A stretch of DNA of 64,000 nt from JAGPUQ01 sp963708735 (GTDB lineage: Bacteria; Pseudomonadota; Gammaproteobacteria; Pseudomonadales; Porticoccaceae): the NCBI GenBank assembly GCA_963708735.1, contig CAVPTW010000010.1, positions 82,308 to 146,307 on the forward strand, given 5' to 3'. Positions 28,669 through 37,417 of the stretch are shown here, piece by piece (positions within the stretch are counted from its first letter, which is position 1; each line of letters begins with the position of its first letter). Under the pieces are notes generated by a model. That model had not been told where the DNA came from, did not search any database, and saw only the letters and a program-made list of their open reading frames with translations. The translations under genes were made by a program, and so were the position numbers.

Positions 28669-29187
28669 ATGAACAACCCGAGCCCCCGATCCAGCCTGCC
28701 GCGATCCGTTGCGGTGCGGAAACTCGCGGCGCAAAGCCAGAGTCTCTGTGGTGTGATCGATGGCGCCGGGTTGCCGCGCCTGTCCGAGGCAGTGTCGGCA
28801 ATCTCCGGCCCGGTCACTGTCGAATTGCGATTCGATCCGGGCACCGCTGGGTTTCCCGAAGTGGCTGGACGGGTGTCGGCGCAGGTTGCCATGGTCTGCC
28901 AGCGCTGCCTGGATACCTTGACAGTGGCGCTGGAGGTACCGATTGCCGTGGGGGTGGTGCAGGACATCGCGGCGGAGCAACGGTTGCCCCGGCGGCTCGA
29001 TCCCTGGATCGTGACGGACGAGGAAGGGGATCTTTTTGATCTCGCTGAAGAAGAATTATTGCTGGCGCTGCCCATCGTAGCGCTGCACGAAGACGAATCC
29101 TGCCATGCGTCACCGGTTGTTACCGGAGACGCCGGCGACACCCGGAACCCGTTTCGGGTGCTGGCAGAACTGAAGCTGCAACGCTGA
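28669..29187 (+). CDS. yceD: YceD family protein (DUF177), 23S rRNA accumulation
   Basis: A 172-residue YceD-family protein needed in E. coli and plants for normal 23S rRNA accumulation. It has the conserved CQRCLDTL motif (CxxC) and the acidic block DLFDLAEEELLLALPIVALHE. The end NPFRVLAELK matches the family. ATG 28669 aligns with the family N-terminus, so the start is probably right even though the promoter leaves almost no 5' leader. It is the first gene of the L32/lipid operon. Confidence 0.9.
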   Translation: MNNPSPRSSLPRSVAVRKLAAQSQSLCGVIDGAGLPRLSEAVSAISGPVTVELRFDPGTAGFPEVAGRVSAQVAMVCQRCLDTLTVALEVPIAVGVVQDIAAEQRLPRRLDPWIVTDEEGDLFDLAEEELLLALPIVALHEDESCHASPVVTGDAGDTRNPFRVLAELKLQR

Positions 29188-29204
29188 GCTCCGGCCGCGC
29201 GGCG

Positions 29205-29241
29205 CAATTAACCACAATTAACCGATGACGGGCTCGAGCCC
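29205..29241 (+). repeat. Tandem repeat and palindrome in the rpmF leader
   Basis: CAATTAACC occurs twice (29205-29213 and 29215-29223). It is followed by the 12-bp palindrome GGGCTCGAGCCC (29230-29241), just before the rpmF Shine-Dalgarno. Possible RNA or protein control site; function unknown. Confidence 0.5.
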
Positions 29242-29252
29242 GGGAGAACAGG

Positions 29253-29432
29253 ATGGCTGTACAACAGGATCGCAAGACTCGCTCCAAACGCGGCATGCGC
29301 CGCTCCCACGATGCGCTCACCGGCCCCACGCTGGCGGTGGATAGCCTGAGTGGCGAAAAGCATCGCCGTCATCATGTGACCGCCGACGGTTTCTATCGCG
29401 GTCGCAAAGTGATCGACATCGACACCGACTGA
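29253..29432 (+). CDS. rpmF: 50S ribosomal protein L32
   Basis: A 59-residue ribosomal protein. It starts MAVQQDRKTRSKRGMRRSHD, nearly identical to E. coli L32, and ends with ADGFYRGRKVID. It has no zinc cysteines (C-minus type). ATG 29253 follows GGAGAACAGG. plsX begins 3 bases after its stop, so the pair is coupled as in E. coli. Confidence 0.97.
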   Translation: MAVQQDRKTRSKRGMRRSHDALTGPTLAVDSLSGEKHRRHHVTADGFYRGRKVIDIDTD

Positions 29433-29435
29433 CCA

Positions 29436-30452
29436 TTGACCGTCACCGCAGTCATCGCTGTCGATGCGATGGGCGGCGATTTGGGTACGACCGCGACGAT
29501 TCCGGCCGTGGTCGACTTTCTCTCCGGTAATCCGGATGTTCAGATCCTGCTGTTTGGCAACGAGTCCGATTTGCGTGGACAGTTGCGCGATCGGCGCGGG
29601 CATGTGCCGTCGGAACGCCTGCAACTGATCGACTGCCCGCAGCGGGTGGAGAGCGGCGATCGGCCGGCGCGCGCCTTGCGTCACAAGCGGGAATCCTCGA
29701 TGTGGCGCGCGCTCGCCGCCGTGGCCGAAGGGCGCGCGTCGGCCTGTGTCAGTGCGGGGGAAACCGGCACCTTGATGGCCATGGGAACCGCCGTGCTCGG
29801 CACACTGCCCGGGATCGAGCGGCCCGCCATCTGTACTGCGCTGCCGGCGATCTCCGGTCGGGTGTATCTGCTCGATCTCGGCGCCAATGTCGATTGCGAC
29901 GGCGACACGCTCCATCAATTTGCCCGCATGGGCGTGGCCCGCCTGCAGGTCGCGGAGCAGTTGCGCACCCCCCGGGTCGCGCTCCTCAATATCGGCGCCG
30001 AGGCGGGCAAGGGCAATCGCGCTGTCAAGGCGGCAGCGGAACTGCTTGCGGCGGATGCAACCCTCAACTATGTCGGTTTCGTGGAAGGTGATGGGTTGCT
30101 GCGCGGGCAGGCCGATCTGGTGGTGTGCGACGGTTTCGTCGGCAACGTGGCGCTGAAGGCAATGGAGGGCACGGCGCGTCTGGTTGTCGAACAATTGCGT
30201 GCGACCGGGCGGAGTCGCTCCAGATGGCGGAGCTGGGTGGCGCGGCCACTGTTCAAGTCCGCGCTCGGTTTTCTCGATCCCGGTCAATACAATGGCGCCT
30301 CCATGCTCGGACTGCGCGGTGTGGTCGTGAAGAGCCACGGCAGCGCTGACAGCGCCGGTTTTGGCCACGCATTGACGGTTGCGTTGACGGAGGCCCGGGG
30401 CGGTTTGCCCGAGCGCATCGCCGCGCGTCTGGCCGCCGTCACAAGCTCCTGA
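29436..30452 (+). CDS. plsX: Phosphate acyltransferase PlsX
   Basis: A 338-residue enzyme that makes acyl-phosphate from acyl-ACP for phospholipid synthesis. Landmarks are IAVDAMGGDLG, ACVSAGETGTLM, LLDLGANVDCD, VALLNIGAE, VCDGFVGNVALKAMEG and QYNGASMLGLRGVVVKSHG. The start is TTG 29436, 3 bases after rpmF, with no separate Shine-Dalgarno, so translation is probably coupled. fabH, which follows plsX in E. coli, is absent here; fabD is next. Confidence 0.95.
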   Translation: MTVTAVIAVDAMGGDLGTTATIPAVVDFLSGNPDVQILLFGNESDLRGQLRDRRGHVPSERLQLIDCPQRVESGDRPARALRHKRESSMWRALAAVAEGRASACVSAGETGTLMAMGTAVLGTLPGIERPAICTALPAISGRVYLLDLGANVDCDGDTLHQFARMGVARLQVAEQLRTPRVALLNIGAEAGKGNRAVKAAAELLAADATLNYVGFVEGDGLLRGQADLVVCDGFVGNVALKAMEGTARLVVEQLRATGRSRSRWRSWVARPLFKSALGFLDPGQYNGASMLGLRGVVVKSHGSADSAGFGHALTVALTEARGGLPERIAARLAAVTSS

Positions 30453-30490
30453 AAAGCGGTCCGGTGTGATTTACCAGTGAGAACCAGTCC

Positions 30491-31453
30491 TTGAATCAAT
30501 CACTCGCCTTGAACCAGCAGCTCGCTTTCGTTTTTCCCGGCCAGGGTTCCCAGAAAATCGGCATGCTGGCCGAACTGGCGGGCCGGCATCCGCAAATTCT
30601 CGATACCTTTTCCGAAGCCTCGACCCAGCTGGGTTACGACCTCTGGCAGCTGTGCCAGCAGGGCGACCCCACCGAAATCAATCTCACCGAACGCACCCAG
30701 CCGCTGTTGTTGACTGCCAGTGTTGCGCTCTGGCGGTTGTGGCGGCAACAAGGTGGCGCCCGGCCTGCGGTGCTCGCTGGGCACAGTCTGGGGGAGTGGT
30801 CGGCACTGGTGTGCGCCGATGTGGTGGCTTTTACCGATGCCGTCGAGCTCGTTCGCAAGCGCGGTGCCTACATGCAGGCCGCGGTGCCGGCGGGCGTGGG
30901 CGCCATGGCGGCGGTGATGGGCCTCGACGACGCCGAGATTGAACGCTGTTGCGCACAGGCGGCAGCAGCGGAGGTGGTCGCGCCGGTCAACTACAATGCA
31001 CCGGGCCAGGTGGTCATTGCGGGACACGCGGCCGCCGTGGCGCGTGCCATCGAATTGTGCAAGGCAGCGGGTGCGAAACGGGCGCTGCCGTTGCCGGTCA
31101 GCGCCCCCTTCCATACCGAATTGATGCGCCCGGCCGCGGAGCGTCTGGCGGCCGACATCGCGGCGACCCGATTCGATGCGCCGGTCATCCCGGTCATCCA
31201 CAATGTGCATGCGCGCGCGGAAGCCGATCCGGTCGTCATCAAGGACCTGATGGTGCGTCAGATCTACAGCCCGGTGCGCTGGGTGGATTGTGTGGCGGCA
31301 CTGACGGCGCGCGGTGTGGCGCTGACGGTGGAATGCGGTGCCGGCAAGGTTCTGTGCGGATTGAACAAGCGGATCGCGGCTACGCTGGCGACTTTTGCCA
31401 CCGAGGACGATGCCAGCCTGGCGGCCGCCTTGAGCGCAGCCGGTCGCTGCTGA
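30491..31453 (+). CDS. fabD: Malonyl-CoA:ACP transacylase
   Basis: A 320-residue enzyme that loads malonyl groups onto ACP for fatty-acid synthesis. The oxyanion-hole block is FVFPGQGSQ. The nucleophile Ser99 is in AGHSLGEWSALV. The catalytic His is in SAPFHTELM, followed by VIHNVHA. The start is TTG 30491; a second in-frame TTG at 30509 gives a shorter N-terminus closer to E. coli (MNQQLAFVFPG), and neither has a good Shine-Dalgarno. Confidence 0.95.
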   Translation: MNQSLALNQQLAFVFPGQGSQKIGMLAELAGRHPQILDTFSEASTQLGYDLWQLCQQGDPTEINLTERTQPLLLTASVALWRLWRQQGGARPAVLAGHSLGEWSALVCADVVAFTDAVELVRKRGAYMQAAVPAGVGAMAAVMGLDDAEIERCCAQAAAAEVVAPVNYNAPGQVVIAGHAAAVARAIELCKAAGAKRALPLPVSAPFHTELMRPAAERLAADIAATRFDAPVIPVIHNVHARAEADPVVIKDLMVRQIYSPVRWVDCVAALTARGVALTVECGAGKVLCGLNKRIAATLATFATEDDASLAAALSAAGRC

Positions 31454-31488
31454 ATGTGTCTCCCACGCTGTAAAGCGGAGTAAGCGTC

Positions 31489-32232
31489 ATGAGTATCGTG
31501 GACAAGATTGCCCTGGTCACGGGCGCCAGCCGCGGCATCGGCGCGGCCATCGCCGATGCGCTGGGGAGGGCGGGCGCCATCGTCGTTGGCACCGCCACCA
31601 CTCCGGAAGGAGCCGAGCGCATCTCCGCGCGCTTTGCCGACCTCGGGATCAAGGGCCGGGGGACGGCGCTCGATGTCACGGATGCGGCGGCCGTAGTGCA
31701 GGTCGTGCAACAGATCGAGGACGAGTTCGGTCCGCCCCTGATTCTGGTCAACAACGCCGGAATTACCCGCGACAACCTGTTGTTGCGCATGAAAGAAGAA
31801 GAGTGGAACGATGTCATCGAAACCAATCTGAGCGCCGTGTACCGGCTCTGCAAGGCGTGCGCGCGTGGCATGACGCGCGCGCGCTGGGGCAGAATCATCA
31901 ACATCAGCTCCGTGGTCGGGGCGATGGGCAATGCGGGTCAGGCCAATTACGCCGCCACCAAGGCGGGCGTCGCGGGATTCGCGCGCGCGCTTGCCAAGGA
32001 GTTGGGCTCGCGTAACATCACGGTCAATACCGTGGCGCCCGGCTTTATCGATACCGATATGACCCGCGAGCTGCCGGCGGCGAATCGCGACGCGATGCTC
32101 GCTTCCATTCCCCTCGGACGGCTCGGGCAGCCCGAAGAAATCGCCGCGGTAGTGGTATTTCTGGCGGAGGATGGCGGTGCCTATATCACCGGCGAAACCA
32201 TTCAGGTCAACGGCGGCATGTACATGGGCTGA
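31489..32232 (+). CDS. fabG: 3-oxoacyl-[ACP] reductase
   Basis: A 247-residue short-chain dehydrogenase that reduces beta-ketoacyl-ACP with NADPH. The cofactor motif is TGASRGIG, then NNAGITRDNLLLRM. The catalytic Ser, Tyr and Lys are in ISSVVGAMGNAGQANYAATK. The C-terminus (GGMYM) is typical of FabG. ATG 31489 follows GGAG. It lies directly between fabD and acpP. Confidence 0.96.
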   Translation: MSIVDKIALVTGASRGIGAAIADALGRAGAIVVGTATTPEGAERISARFADLGIKGRGTALDVTDAAAVVQVVQQIEDEFGPPLILVNNAGITRDNLLLRMKEEEWNDVIETNLSAVYRLCKACARGMTRARWGRIINISSVVGAMGNAGQANYAATKAGVAGFARALAKELGSRNITVNTVAPGFIDTDMTRELPAANRDAMLASIPLGRLGQPEEIAAVVVFLAEDGGAYITGETIQVNGGMYMG

Positions 32233-32402
32233 GGGATCGAATCGGGACTGCCCGCGCTGGCGGTTACGGAGCGGGGGAATTTGGGTAAAATGCGCGCCGG
32301 CATAGCGGGGCTCCCTGCCTCAACCGGCTCTGGGCCGCCGACCGAGGGCAGGCCGCATAACACACTGGCACAACATCCGTACAACAGGAGCGATTGTTAA
32401 TC

Positions 32403-32639
32403 ATGAGCAACACACGAGAACGCGTCATCAAAATGGTTGCCGAGCAATTGGGCGTAAAGGAAGAAGATGTCAAGCCCGATTCATCTTTCATTGATGATCT
32501 CGGCGCGGACTCGCTGGATACCGTGGAGCTGATCATGGCCCTGGAAGAAGAGTTCGATACCGAAATCCCCGATGAGGATGCCGAAAAGTTGGCCACGGTT
32601 CAGGATGCCATTGACTACATCCAGAAGAATCTGGGCTGA
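32403..32639 (+). CDS. acpP: Acyl carrier protein
   Basis: A 78-residue acidic four-helix carrier. The phosphopantetheine Ser is S37 in LGADSLDTVELIM. It is close to E. coli ACP throughout (ALEEEFDTEIPDEDAEK). ATG 32403 has ACAGGAG upstream. A TAAAAT box at 32286-32291 suggests its own promoter, but the -35 is weak. A GC-rich hairpin follows. fabF, the usual next gene, is missing; pabC comes next. Confidence 0.97.
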   Translation: MSNTRERVIKMVAEQLGVKEEDVKPDSSFIDDLGADSLDTVELIMALEEEFDTEIPDEDAEKLATVQDAIDYIQKNLG

Positions 32640-32659
32640 TTTCCTCACGCTATTCCCGG

Positions 32660-32679
32660 CCGCCGGCGCTGGCCGGCGG
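32660..32679 (+). terminator. GC-rich hairpin after acpP
   Basis: CCGCCGGC pairs with GCCGGCGG around the loop GCTG, 20 bases after the acpP stop. It lacks a T-tract, so it may act as a partial terminator or a 3' stabiliser of abundant acpP mRNA. Confidence 0.5.
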
Positions 32680-32747
32680 TCATCTCCTCCCTCCCTCGCG
32701 GATGGTTCGTCCCTGGACTGGCACGCTGATCTGAGCCCTGGTGCGGG

Positions 32748-33566
32748 ATGACGGACTTGCCGGTGTTCGTCAACGGTGCCGCAGCTGGCACGGTGAACCC
32801 CGCGGACCGGGGGCTTCATTACGGCCATGGCCTGTTCGAGACCATGCGGCTCTGTGGCGGCACCTTGCCGCTGTGGGATTGGCACTGGGCGCGTCTGTGC
32901 CGTGGCGCCGCCGCGCTGAGTATTTCTCTTGATCGCGAGACGGTGCGGGACGACCTGCGTCGCGCCTGCGGTCGGTGGCCGGCCGATGGTGTCATCAAGC
33001 TGATGGTCACCGCTGGTTCGGGCGGCGCGGCGTATCGTCACGACGGCGGCCCCTGTAACCGATATCTCTTTTATCGACCCTTGCCGGCGCGTCGCGATTT
33101 CGTTCATCTGCGGGTGTGCGATTATCGTCTGCCGATCAATCCGCGTCTGGCGGGAATCAAACACCTCAACCGTCTGGACCAGGTGCTGGCCGCGCGTGAA
33201 TTACCGTCGGACCGGGATGGTTTGCTGTTCGACACCGAGGCGCGGGTCATTGAAGGGCTGGCCGGAAATATTTTTCTGCGGACGGCGGAGGGCTGGCTGA
33301 CCCCGGATCTCAGCGGCGCCGGTGTGCGCGGGGTCATGCGCGATTATTTACGGGCCGAAATTTTTCCTGCACTGGGATTGCCGGTGGGCGAAGCCAGCCT
33401 GTCGTTGGCGGATGTGCATGCGGCCCGGGAGCTGTTTCTGTGCAATGCGGTGCGCGGTATCCAGGCGGTTACGGCCATCGACGGCAGCGATCATCGGTTG
33501 GCCGTGGACGAAATCCTGTGTATCAAAGTTGAACTGGCGCGTCGACTGCCGTGCTTCGCCGCCTGA
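32748..33566 (+). CDS. pabC: Aminodeoxychorismate lyase
   Basis: A 272-residue fold-type IV PLP enzyme that releases pyruvate from 4-amino-4-deoxychorismate to give p-aminobenzoate for folate. Landmarks are DRGLHYGHGLFETM, the PLP Lys in AGIKHLNRLDQVLA, VIEGLAGNIFLR and ELFLCNAVRGIQAV. The position next to mltG-tmk-holB matches E. coli. Its end overlaps the mltG start by 16 bases. Confidence 0.93.
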   Translation: MTDLPVFVNGAAAGTVNPADRGLHYGHGLFETMRLCGGTLPLWDWHWARLCRGAAALSISLDRETVRDDLRRACGRWPADGVIKLMVTAGSGGAAYRHDGGPCNRYLFYRPLPARRDFVHLRVCDYRLPINPRLAGIKHLNRLDQVLAARELPSDRDGLLFDTEARVIEGLAGNIFLRTAEGWLTPDLSGAGVRGVMRDYLRAEIFPALGLPVGEASLSLADVHAARELFLCNAVRGIQAVTAIDGSDHRLAVDEILCIKVELARRLPCFAA

Positions 33567-34591
33567 TCCTGGTTCTGCTGCTGGCTGTGGCCGCGGCTGC
33601 CGGCGCCTGGAAATGGGCCGACTATCAACTCCGCCGCCCCCTTGCCATCGCGCCCACGAGCGAAGTGCTGGTGGTGGAGAAGGGGGAAACCCTGTCGCAC
33701 CTGAGTGCGCGCCTGAGCGCGGATGGCATCCTGAGCTTTGCGCTGCCGCTGCGGCTTTATGTACGCTTCAGCGGCCGTGAGCGCATCCATCCCGGCGACT
33801 ACCGGCTGGTGCCGGGCGATACCGCGCTCGGACTGCTCGCGAAGCTGGAGCGCGGCGACGTCATCCGCTACAGCATCACGTTTCCCGAGGGCTGGACGCT
33901 GGCCCAGTGGCGCGCGCTGCTGGCGAAAGAGCGGCTGCTTGTCCCTTTCACCCGGGAACTCAGCGCGGCGGATCTCGCCGTCGATCTGGGCATCGACGCG
34001 ATCAATCCGGAAGGCTGGTTTTCGCCCAATACCTATTTTTTTGTTGCCGGCGACAGTGATCGCGACATTTTCGAGCGGGCTTACCGCCGCCAGAGCGATC
34101 TCCTGGAGCGCCTGTGGCCTGATCGGGACGCGGGTCTGCCCTACGCCAACCCCTATGAAGCCCTGATCATGGCGTCGCTGGTGGAGCGGGAGACAGGGCT
34201 GGCTGCGGAGCGCCCTCAGATCGCCGGCGTGCTGGTGCGTCGCCTGCGGGCCGGGATGCGCCTACAGACGGATTCCACCGTGATCTACGGACTCGGCGCG
34301 CGCTACGTCGGCAAGCTGTCGCGGACGCATCTGGCCGAGGCGAATGACTACAATACTTACATGATCGACGGACTTCCCCTGACACCCATCGCCAATCCCG
34401 GTGATGACGCCTTGCGCGCGGCGCTGCATCCCGCCGCGGGCGACGCGCTCTATTTCGTTGCCCGCGGCGACGGCAGCCACGAGTTCTCCGCCACGCTGGA
34501 AGCGCACCAACAGGCGGTGCGGCGCTACCAGTTGCATCGCGTCGAGGATTACCGTTCGACACCGAAGCCGCCGGAGGCCGGATCCCCGTGA
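33551..34591 (+). CDS. mltG: Endolytic murein transglycosylase MltG
   Basis: A 346-residue inner-membrane lytic transglycosylase that cuts nascent peptidoglycan strands. One N-terminal membrane helix (about 4-20) is followed by a LysM-like region and the YceG domain. The catalytic Glu is E212 in MASLVERETGLAAER, followed by MRLQTDSTVIYGL. The start is GTG 33551 inside pabC. The stop overlaps tmk by GTGA. Confidence 0.95.
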   Translation: MLRRLILVLLLAVAAAAGAWKWADYQLRRPLAIAPTSEVLVVEKGETLSHLSARLSADGILSFALPLRLYVRFSGRERIHPGDYRLVPGDTALGLLAKLERGDVIRYSITFPEGWTLAQWRALLAKERLLVPFTRELSAADLAVDLGIDAINPEGWFSPNTYFFVAGDSDRDIFERAYRRQSDLLERLWPDRDAGLPYANPYEALIMASLVERETGLAAERPQIAGVLVRRLRAGMRLQTDSTVIYGLGARYVGKLSRTHLAEANDYNTYMIDGLPLTPIANPGDDALRAALHPAAGDALYFVARGDGSHEFSATLEAHQQAVRRYQLHRVEDYRSTPKPPEAGSP

Positions 34592-35214
34592 GAGGGCGTT
34601 TCATTACGATCGAGGGGGGCGAAGGCGCCGGCAAAAGTACCAATATCGCGCTGATGGCGGATTTCCTGCGCGCGTCGGGCATTGCCCACCTGACTACCCG
34701 GGAGCCGGGCGGCACGCGCCTGGGAGAGCGGGTGCGGGAACTGCTGCTTGCGGTAACCGATGAACCCATCGTTCCCCTGGCCGAACTGCTCCTCATGTTT
34801 GCCGCCCGGGCACAGCATCTGGCGCAGGTCGTGGTGCCCGCGCTCGAGGCCGGCACCTGGGTCATTTGCGATCGTTTCACCGATGCCTCCTACGCCTATC
34901 AGGGGGCGGGGCGGGGATTGGGGGAAGCCCCCGTGGCGGCCCTGGAACACCTGGTGCAGGGCGAACTGCGGCCCGATCTCACGCTGATTCTCGACCTGGA
35001 TCCGGAGCGCGGACTCGCACGGGTCCAGCAGCGTGGACCGCTGGATCGTTTCGAGCGGGAGCAGCGGGCATTTTTCCTCCGGGTGCGAGCCGCCTACCAG
35101 CACCGCGCCGAGCTTGACCCCGGTCGCTGCCGGCTCATCGATGCCGGGCAGACTCCGGAGCAGGTGGGTGAAGCGGTGCTCGCGCCGTTGCGGGCTCTGG
35201 TCGGCGGGCAATGA
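34588..35214 (+). CDS. tmk: Thymidylate kinase
   Basis: A 208-residue dTMP kinase of the dTTP pathway. The P-loop is IEGGEGAGKST (8-18), then REPGGTRLGE, the DRF motif in ICDRFTDASYAYQGAGRG and the LID region (DRFEREQRAFF). The start is GTG 34588, overlapping mltG by four bases; the stop overlaps holB by ATGA. Confidence 0.96.
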   Translation: MRGRFITIEGGEGAGKSTNIALMADFLRASGIAHLTTREPGGTRLGERVRELLLAVTDEPIVPLAELLLMFAARAQHLAQVVVPALEAGTWVICDRFTDASYAYQGAGRGLGEAPVAALEHLVQGELRPDLTLILDLDPERGLARVQQRGPLDRFEREQRAFFLRVRAAYQHRAELDPGRCRLIDAGQTPEQVGEAVLAPLRALVGGQ

Positions 35215-36167
35215 TCCAGCGCGAGCTCTTGGCTCCCTATCCCTGGCACGGCGTGCAATGGCAAGCGCTCGATGCCCTGCTGAAGGCCGGCACCTTGCCG
35301 CACGCGCTGCTGTTTGCCGGCGCACCGGATATCGGCAAATTCCATTTCGCGAGAGCCTTTGCCAGCCGCGTGCTGTGCGCCGAGCCCCATGGGAATGCCT
35401 GCGGGCGCTGCCGGAACTGCCAGTTGATTGCGGCGGGCAGCCATCCCGACCTGGTGCTGGTTCAACCGGAAGAGCGCGGCAAAGCGATCCGCATCGACGC
35501 GATTCGCGAATTGCGCGAGTTTTGCGCCGGGCGACCGCATCAGGGCGGCTGGCGGGTGATCCTGATCGAGCCGGCGGAAGCGTTGAATGCCAATGCGGCG
35601 AACGCGCTGCTCAAGACCTTGGAAGAACCGGGAGAGCGCACCCTGCTGCTGCTGGTGAGCCATCAGCCCGGTCGGCTCACGGCCACCGTGCGCAGTCGCT
35701 GCCGGTTGCTGCGCCTGCCCACCCCGTCGATCGAGCAGGCACTGCCCTGGCTGCGGATACAGCTTCCCGGCGCAACGGATGCGGAATCCCTGCTGGTGCG
35801 CGCCGGACGGCGGCCCTTGCGCGCGCTGGCGCTGGTTTCCGGTGCCATGGCCGAGACGTTCGCGCGTGTTCAGGAGCTGGTCACCAGTGTCGCCGATGGT
35901 TCGGTGGTGCCGGCTGCGGCGGCGGCTGTCAGCGCCAGCGCGCACTTCGATACCGCAGAGGCTTTGGGTTGGATTGCCGACTTTGTCGCCGCGCGCGTGC
36001 GCGCCGCGATTGCGCGGGGCGAGCGGCCACCGCAGCCGCTGTTCGACTTTTTTGATCGTCTCGCGGTGGTGCGTCGCGAGCACGCAGCCAACGCCAACCT
36101 CAATGCCGAACTGGTCTGGGCGGGGCTGTGGCAGGACTGGCGCCGTACCGTGGTGGCAGGTGGCTGA
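35211..36167 (+). CDS. holB: DNA polymerase III delta' subunit
   Basis: A 318-residue clamp-loader subunit. The P-loop is degenerate (GAPDIGKFHFA), as expected for delta', which does not hydrolyse ATP. The zinc module (CGRCRNC), SRC motif (RSRCRLLRL) and NALLKTLEEPGE block are intact. It overlaps tmk by ATGA. A PilZ gene follows after 52 bases. Confidence 0.94.
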   Translation: MIQRELLAPYPWHGVQWQALDALLKAGTLPHALLFAGAPDIGKFHFARAFASRVLCAEPHGNACGRCRNCQLIAAGSHPDLVLVQPEERGKAIRIDAIRELREFCAGRPHQGGWRVILIEPAEALNANAANALLKTLEEPGERTLLLLVSHQPGRLTATVRSRCRLLRLPTPSIEQALPWLRIQLPGATDAESLLVRAGRRPLRALALVSGAMAETFARVQELVTSVADGSVVPAAAAAVSASAHFDTAEALGWIADFVAARVRAAIARGERPPQPLFDFFDRLAVVRREHAANANLNAELVWAGLWQDWRRTVVAGG

Positions 36168-36219
36168 ACCGACCCATCGCCTGTGCTAGGCTAACGGCTC
36201 CCCTGACGAGGAAGCATCG

Positions 36220-36570
36220 ATGCGAACGGCGGGCGGTAATCTTCGCAACGGAATTCTCAATCTCGCCCTCAAGGACCTCAACGAGCTGTACGCCTGCTTC
36301 ATGCCCTTTATCGAGGGCGGCGGGTTGTTCATTCGTACCCGCAAGGAATATCGACTGGGCGACCAGATCTTCGTCCTGCTGGATTTGCTGGACGAGCCGG
36401 AGAAAACGCCCCTCACCGGTGAAATTGTCTGGATCACCCCGGTCGGCAGCGGGCTGCGTCCGCAGGGCATCGGTATCCGGCTGGCGGCGGAGCATGCCGA
36501 CATCGTGCGCAGGATAGAAGCCGATCTCGCTGGCCTGCAGAACTCGGATCGCCCCACCTATACGCTGTGA
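36220..36570 (+). CDS. pilZ: PilZ domain protein (type IV pilus assembly type)
   Basis: A 116-residue single-domain PilZ protein of the Pseudomonas PilZ kind, found between holB and tatD as in P. aeruginosa. It has GGGLFIRT and GEIVWITPVGSGLRPQGIGIRL but lacks the RxxxR plus (D/N)xSxxG c-di-GMP motif. It is thus likely a non-binding type that acts with PilB in pilus assembly. ATG 36220 has GAGGAAG upstream. Confidence 0.9.
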   Translation: MRTAGGNLRNGILNLALKDLNELYACFMPFIEGGGLFIRTRKEYRLGDQIFVLLDLLDEPEKTPLTGEIVWITPVGSGLRPQGIGIRLAAEHADIVRRIEADLAGLQNSDRPTYTL

Positions 36571-36613
36571 TCCGTTCTCTTGTTTGCTTCGATCCCGTGA
36601 TTTGCGCCATCCG

Positions 36614-37417
36614 ATGCTGATTGACTCCCACTGCCACCTCGACCGTCTCGATCTGAGCGCGTTCGACGGATCTCTTGATGCGCTCCTCGAGGTGGCGCGC
36701 GGCGCCGGGGTCGGGGCCATGCTGGCCGTGGGCATCGATCTGGCGTCATCCCGCGAAATGATCCGGCTCGCGACACGCCATGCCGACGTTTTTGCGACGG
36801 TGGGTGTACACCCGCTGCAAACCGAATCCCTGCCGCTGCCCGATGAAGCCGAGTTGCTGGCACTGGGCGCCAGCAGTGTCGTGGTGGCGATCGGCGAAAC
36901 CGGCATCGACGGTCATTACGGCGGCGACAACCTGGACTGGCAACGCGAAAGTTTTCGCATCCACGCGCGGGTCGCCAGCCGGCTGCACAAGCCCCTGGTG
37001 GTGCATACCCGGGATGCGCGGGCGGAAACCCTGGCACTGTTGCGCGCCCACACCGATCCCGCCGTGGGCGGAGTCCTGCATTGCTTCACCGAAGACTGGG
37101 CCACCGCAAGTGCCGGCCTGGAGCTGGGTTTTTACATTTCCTTTTCAGGCATTGTCACCTTTCGCAATGCCGGGGATCTGCGCGAGATCGCCGCCCGCGT
37201 GCCGATCGATCGCCTGCTGGTGGAAACGGACGCGCCCTGGCTCGCGCCGGTCCCGTATCGCGGCAAAACCAACCGGCCCCACTATGTGGCCGAAGTGGCG
37301 CGCTGCATCGCGGCACTGCGGGGCATGGATCTCGATCACTTCAATGCTCGGATGGCCGAAAATTTCGCGCGCCTGTTTCGCGTCGAGGTGCCGACGCCGA
37401 CTGAGGGCGTGGCATGA
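36614..37417 (+). CDS. TatD family metal-dependent DNase (YcfH type)
   Basis: A 267-residue TIM-barrel hydrolase with 3'-to-5' exonuclease or AP-site activity in characterised relatives. Metal ligands are in LIDSHCHLD (His6, His8), IGETGIDGHY (Glu), VVHTRDA (His), LHCFTED (His) and VETDAPWLAP (Asp). ATG 36614 was chosen by alignment. The stop overlaps the next gene by ATGA. The position after holB and pilZ matches E. coli ycfH. Confidence 0.93.
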   Translation: MLIDSHCHLDRLDLSAFDGSLDALLEVARGAGVGAMLAVGIDLASSREMIRLATRHADVFATVGVHPLQTESLPLPDEAELLALGASSVVVAIGETGIDGHYGGDNLDWQRESFRIHARVASRLHKPLVVHTRDARAETLALLRAHTDPAVGGVLHCFTEDWATASAGLELGFYISFSGIVTFRNAGDLREIAARVPIDRLLVETDAPWLAPVPYRGKTNRPHYVAEVARCIAALRGMDLDHFNARMAENFARLFRVEVPTPTEGVA

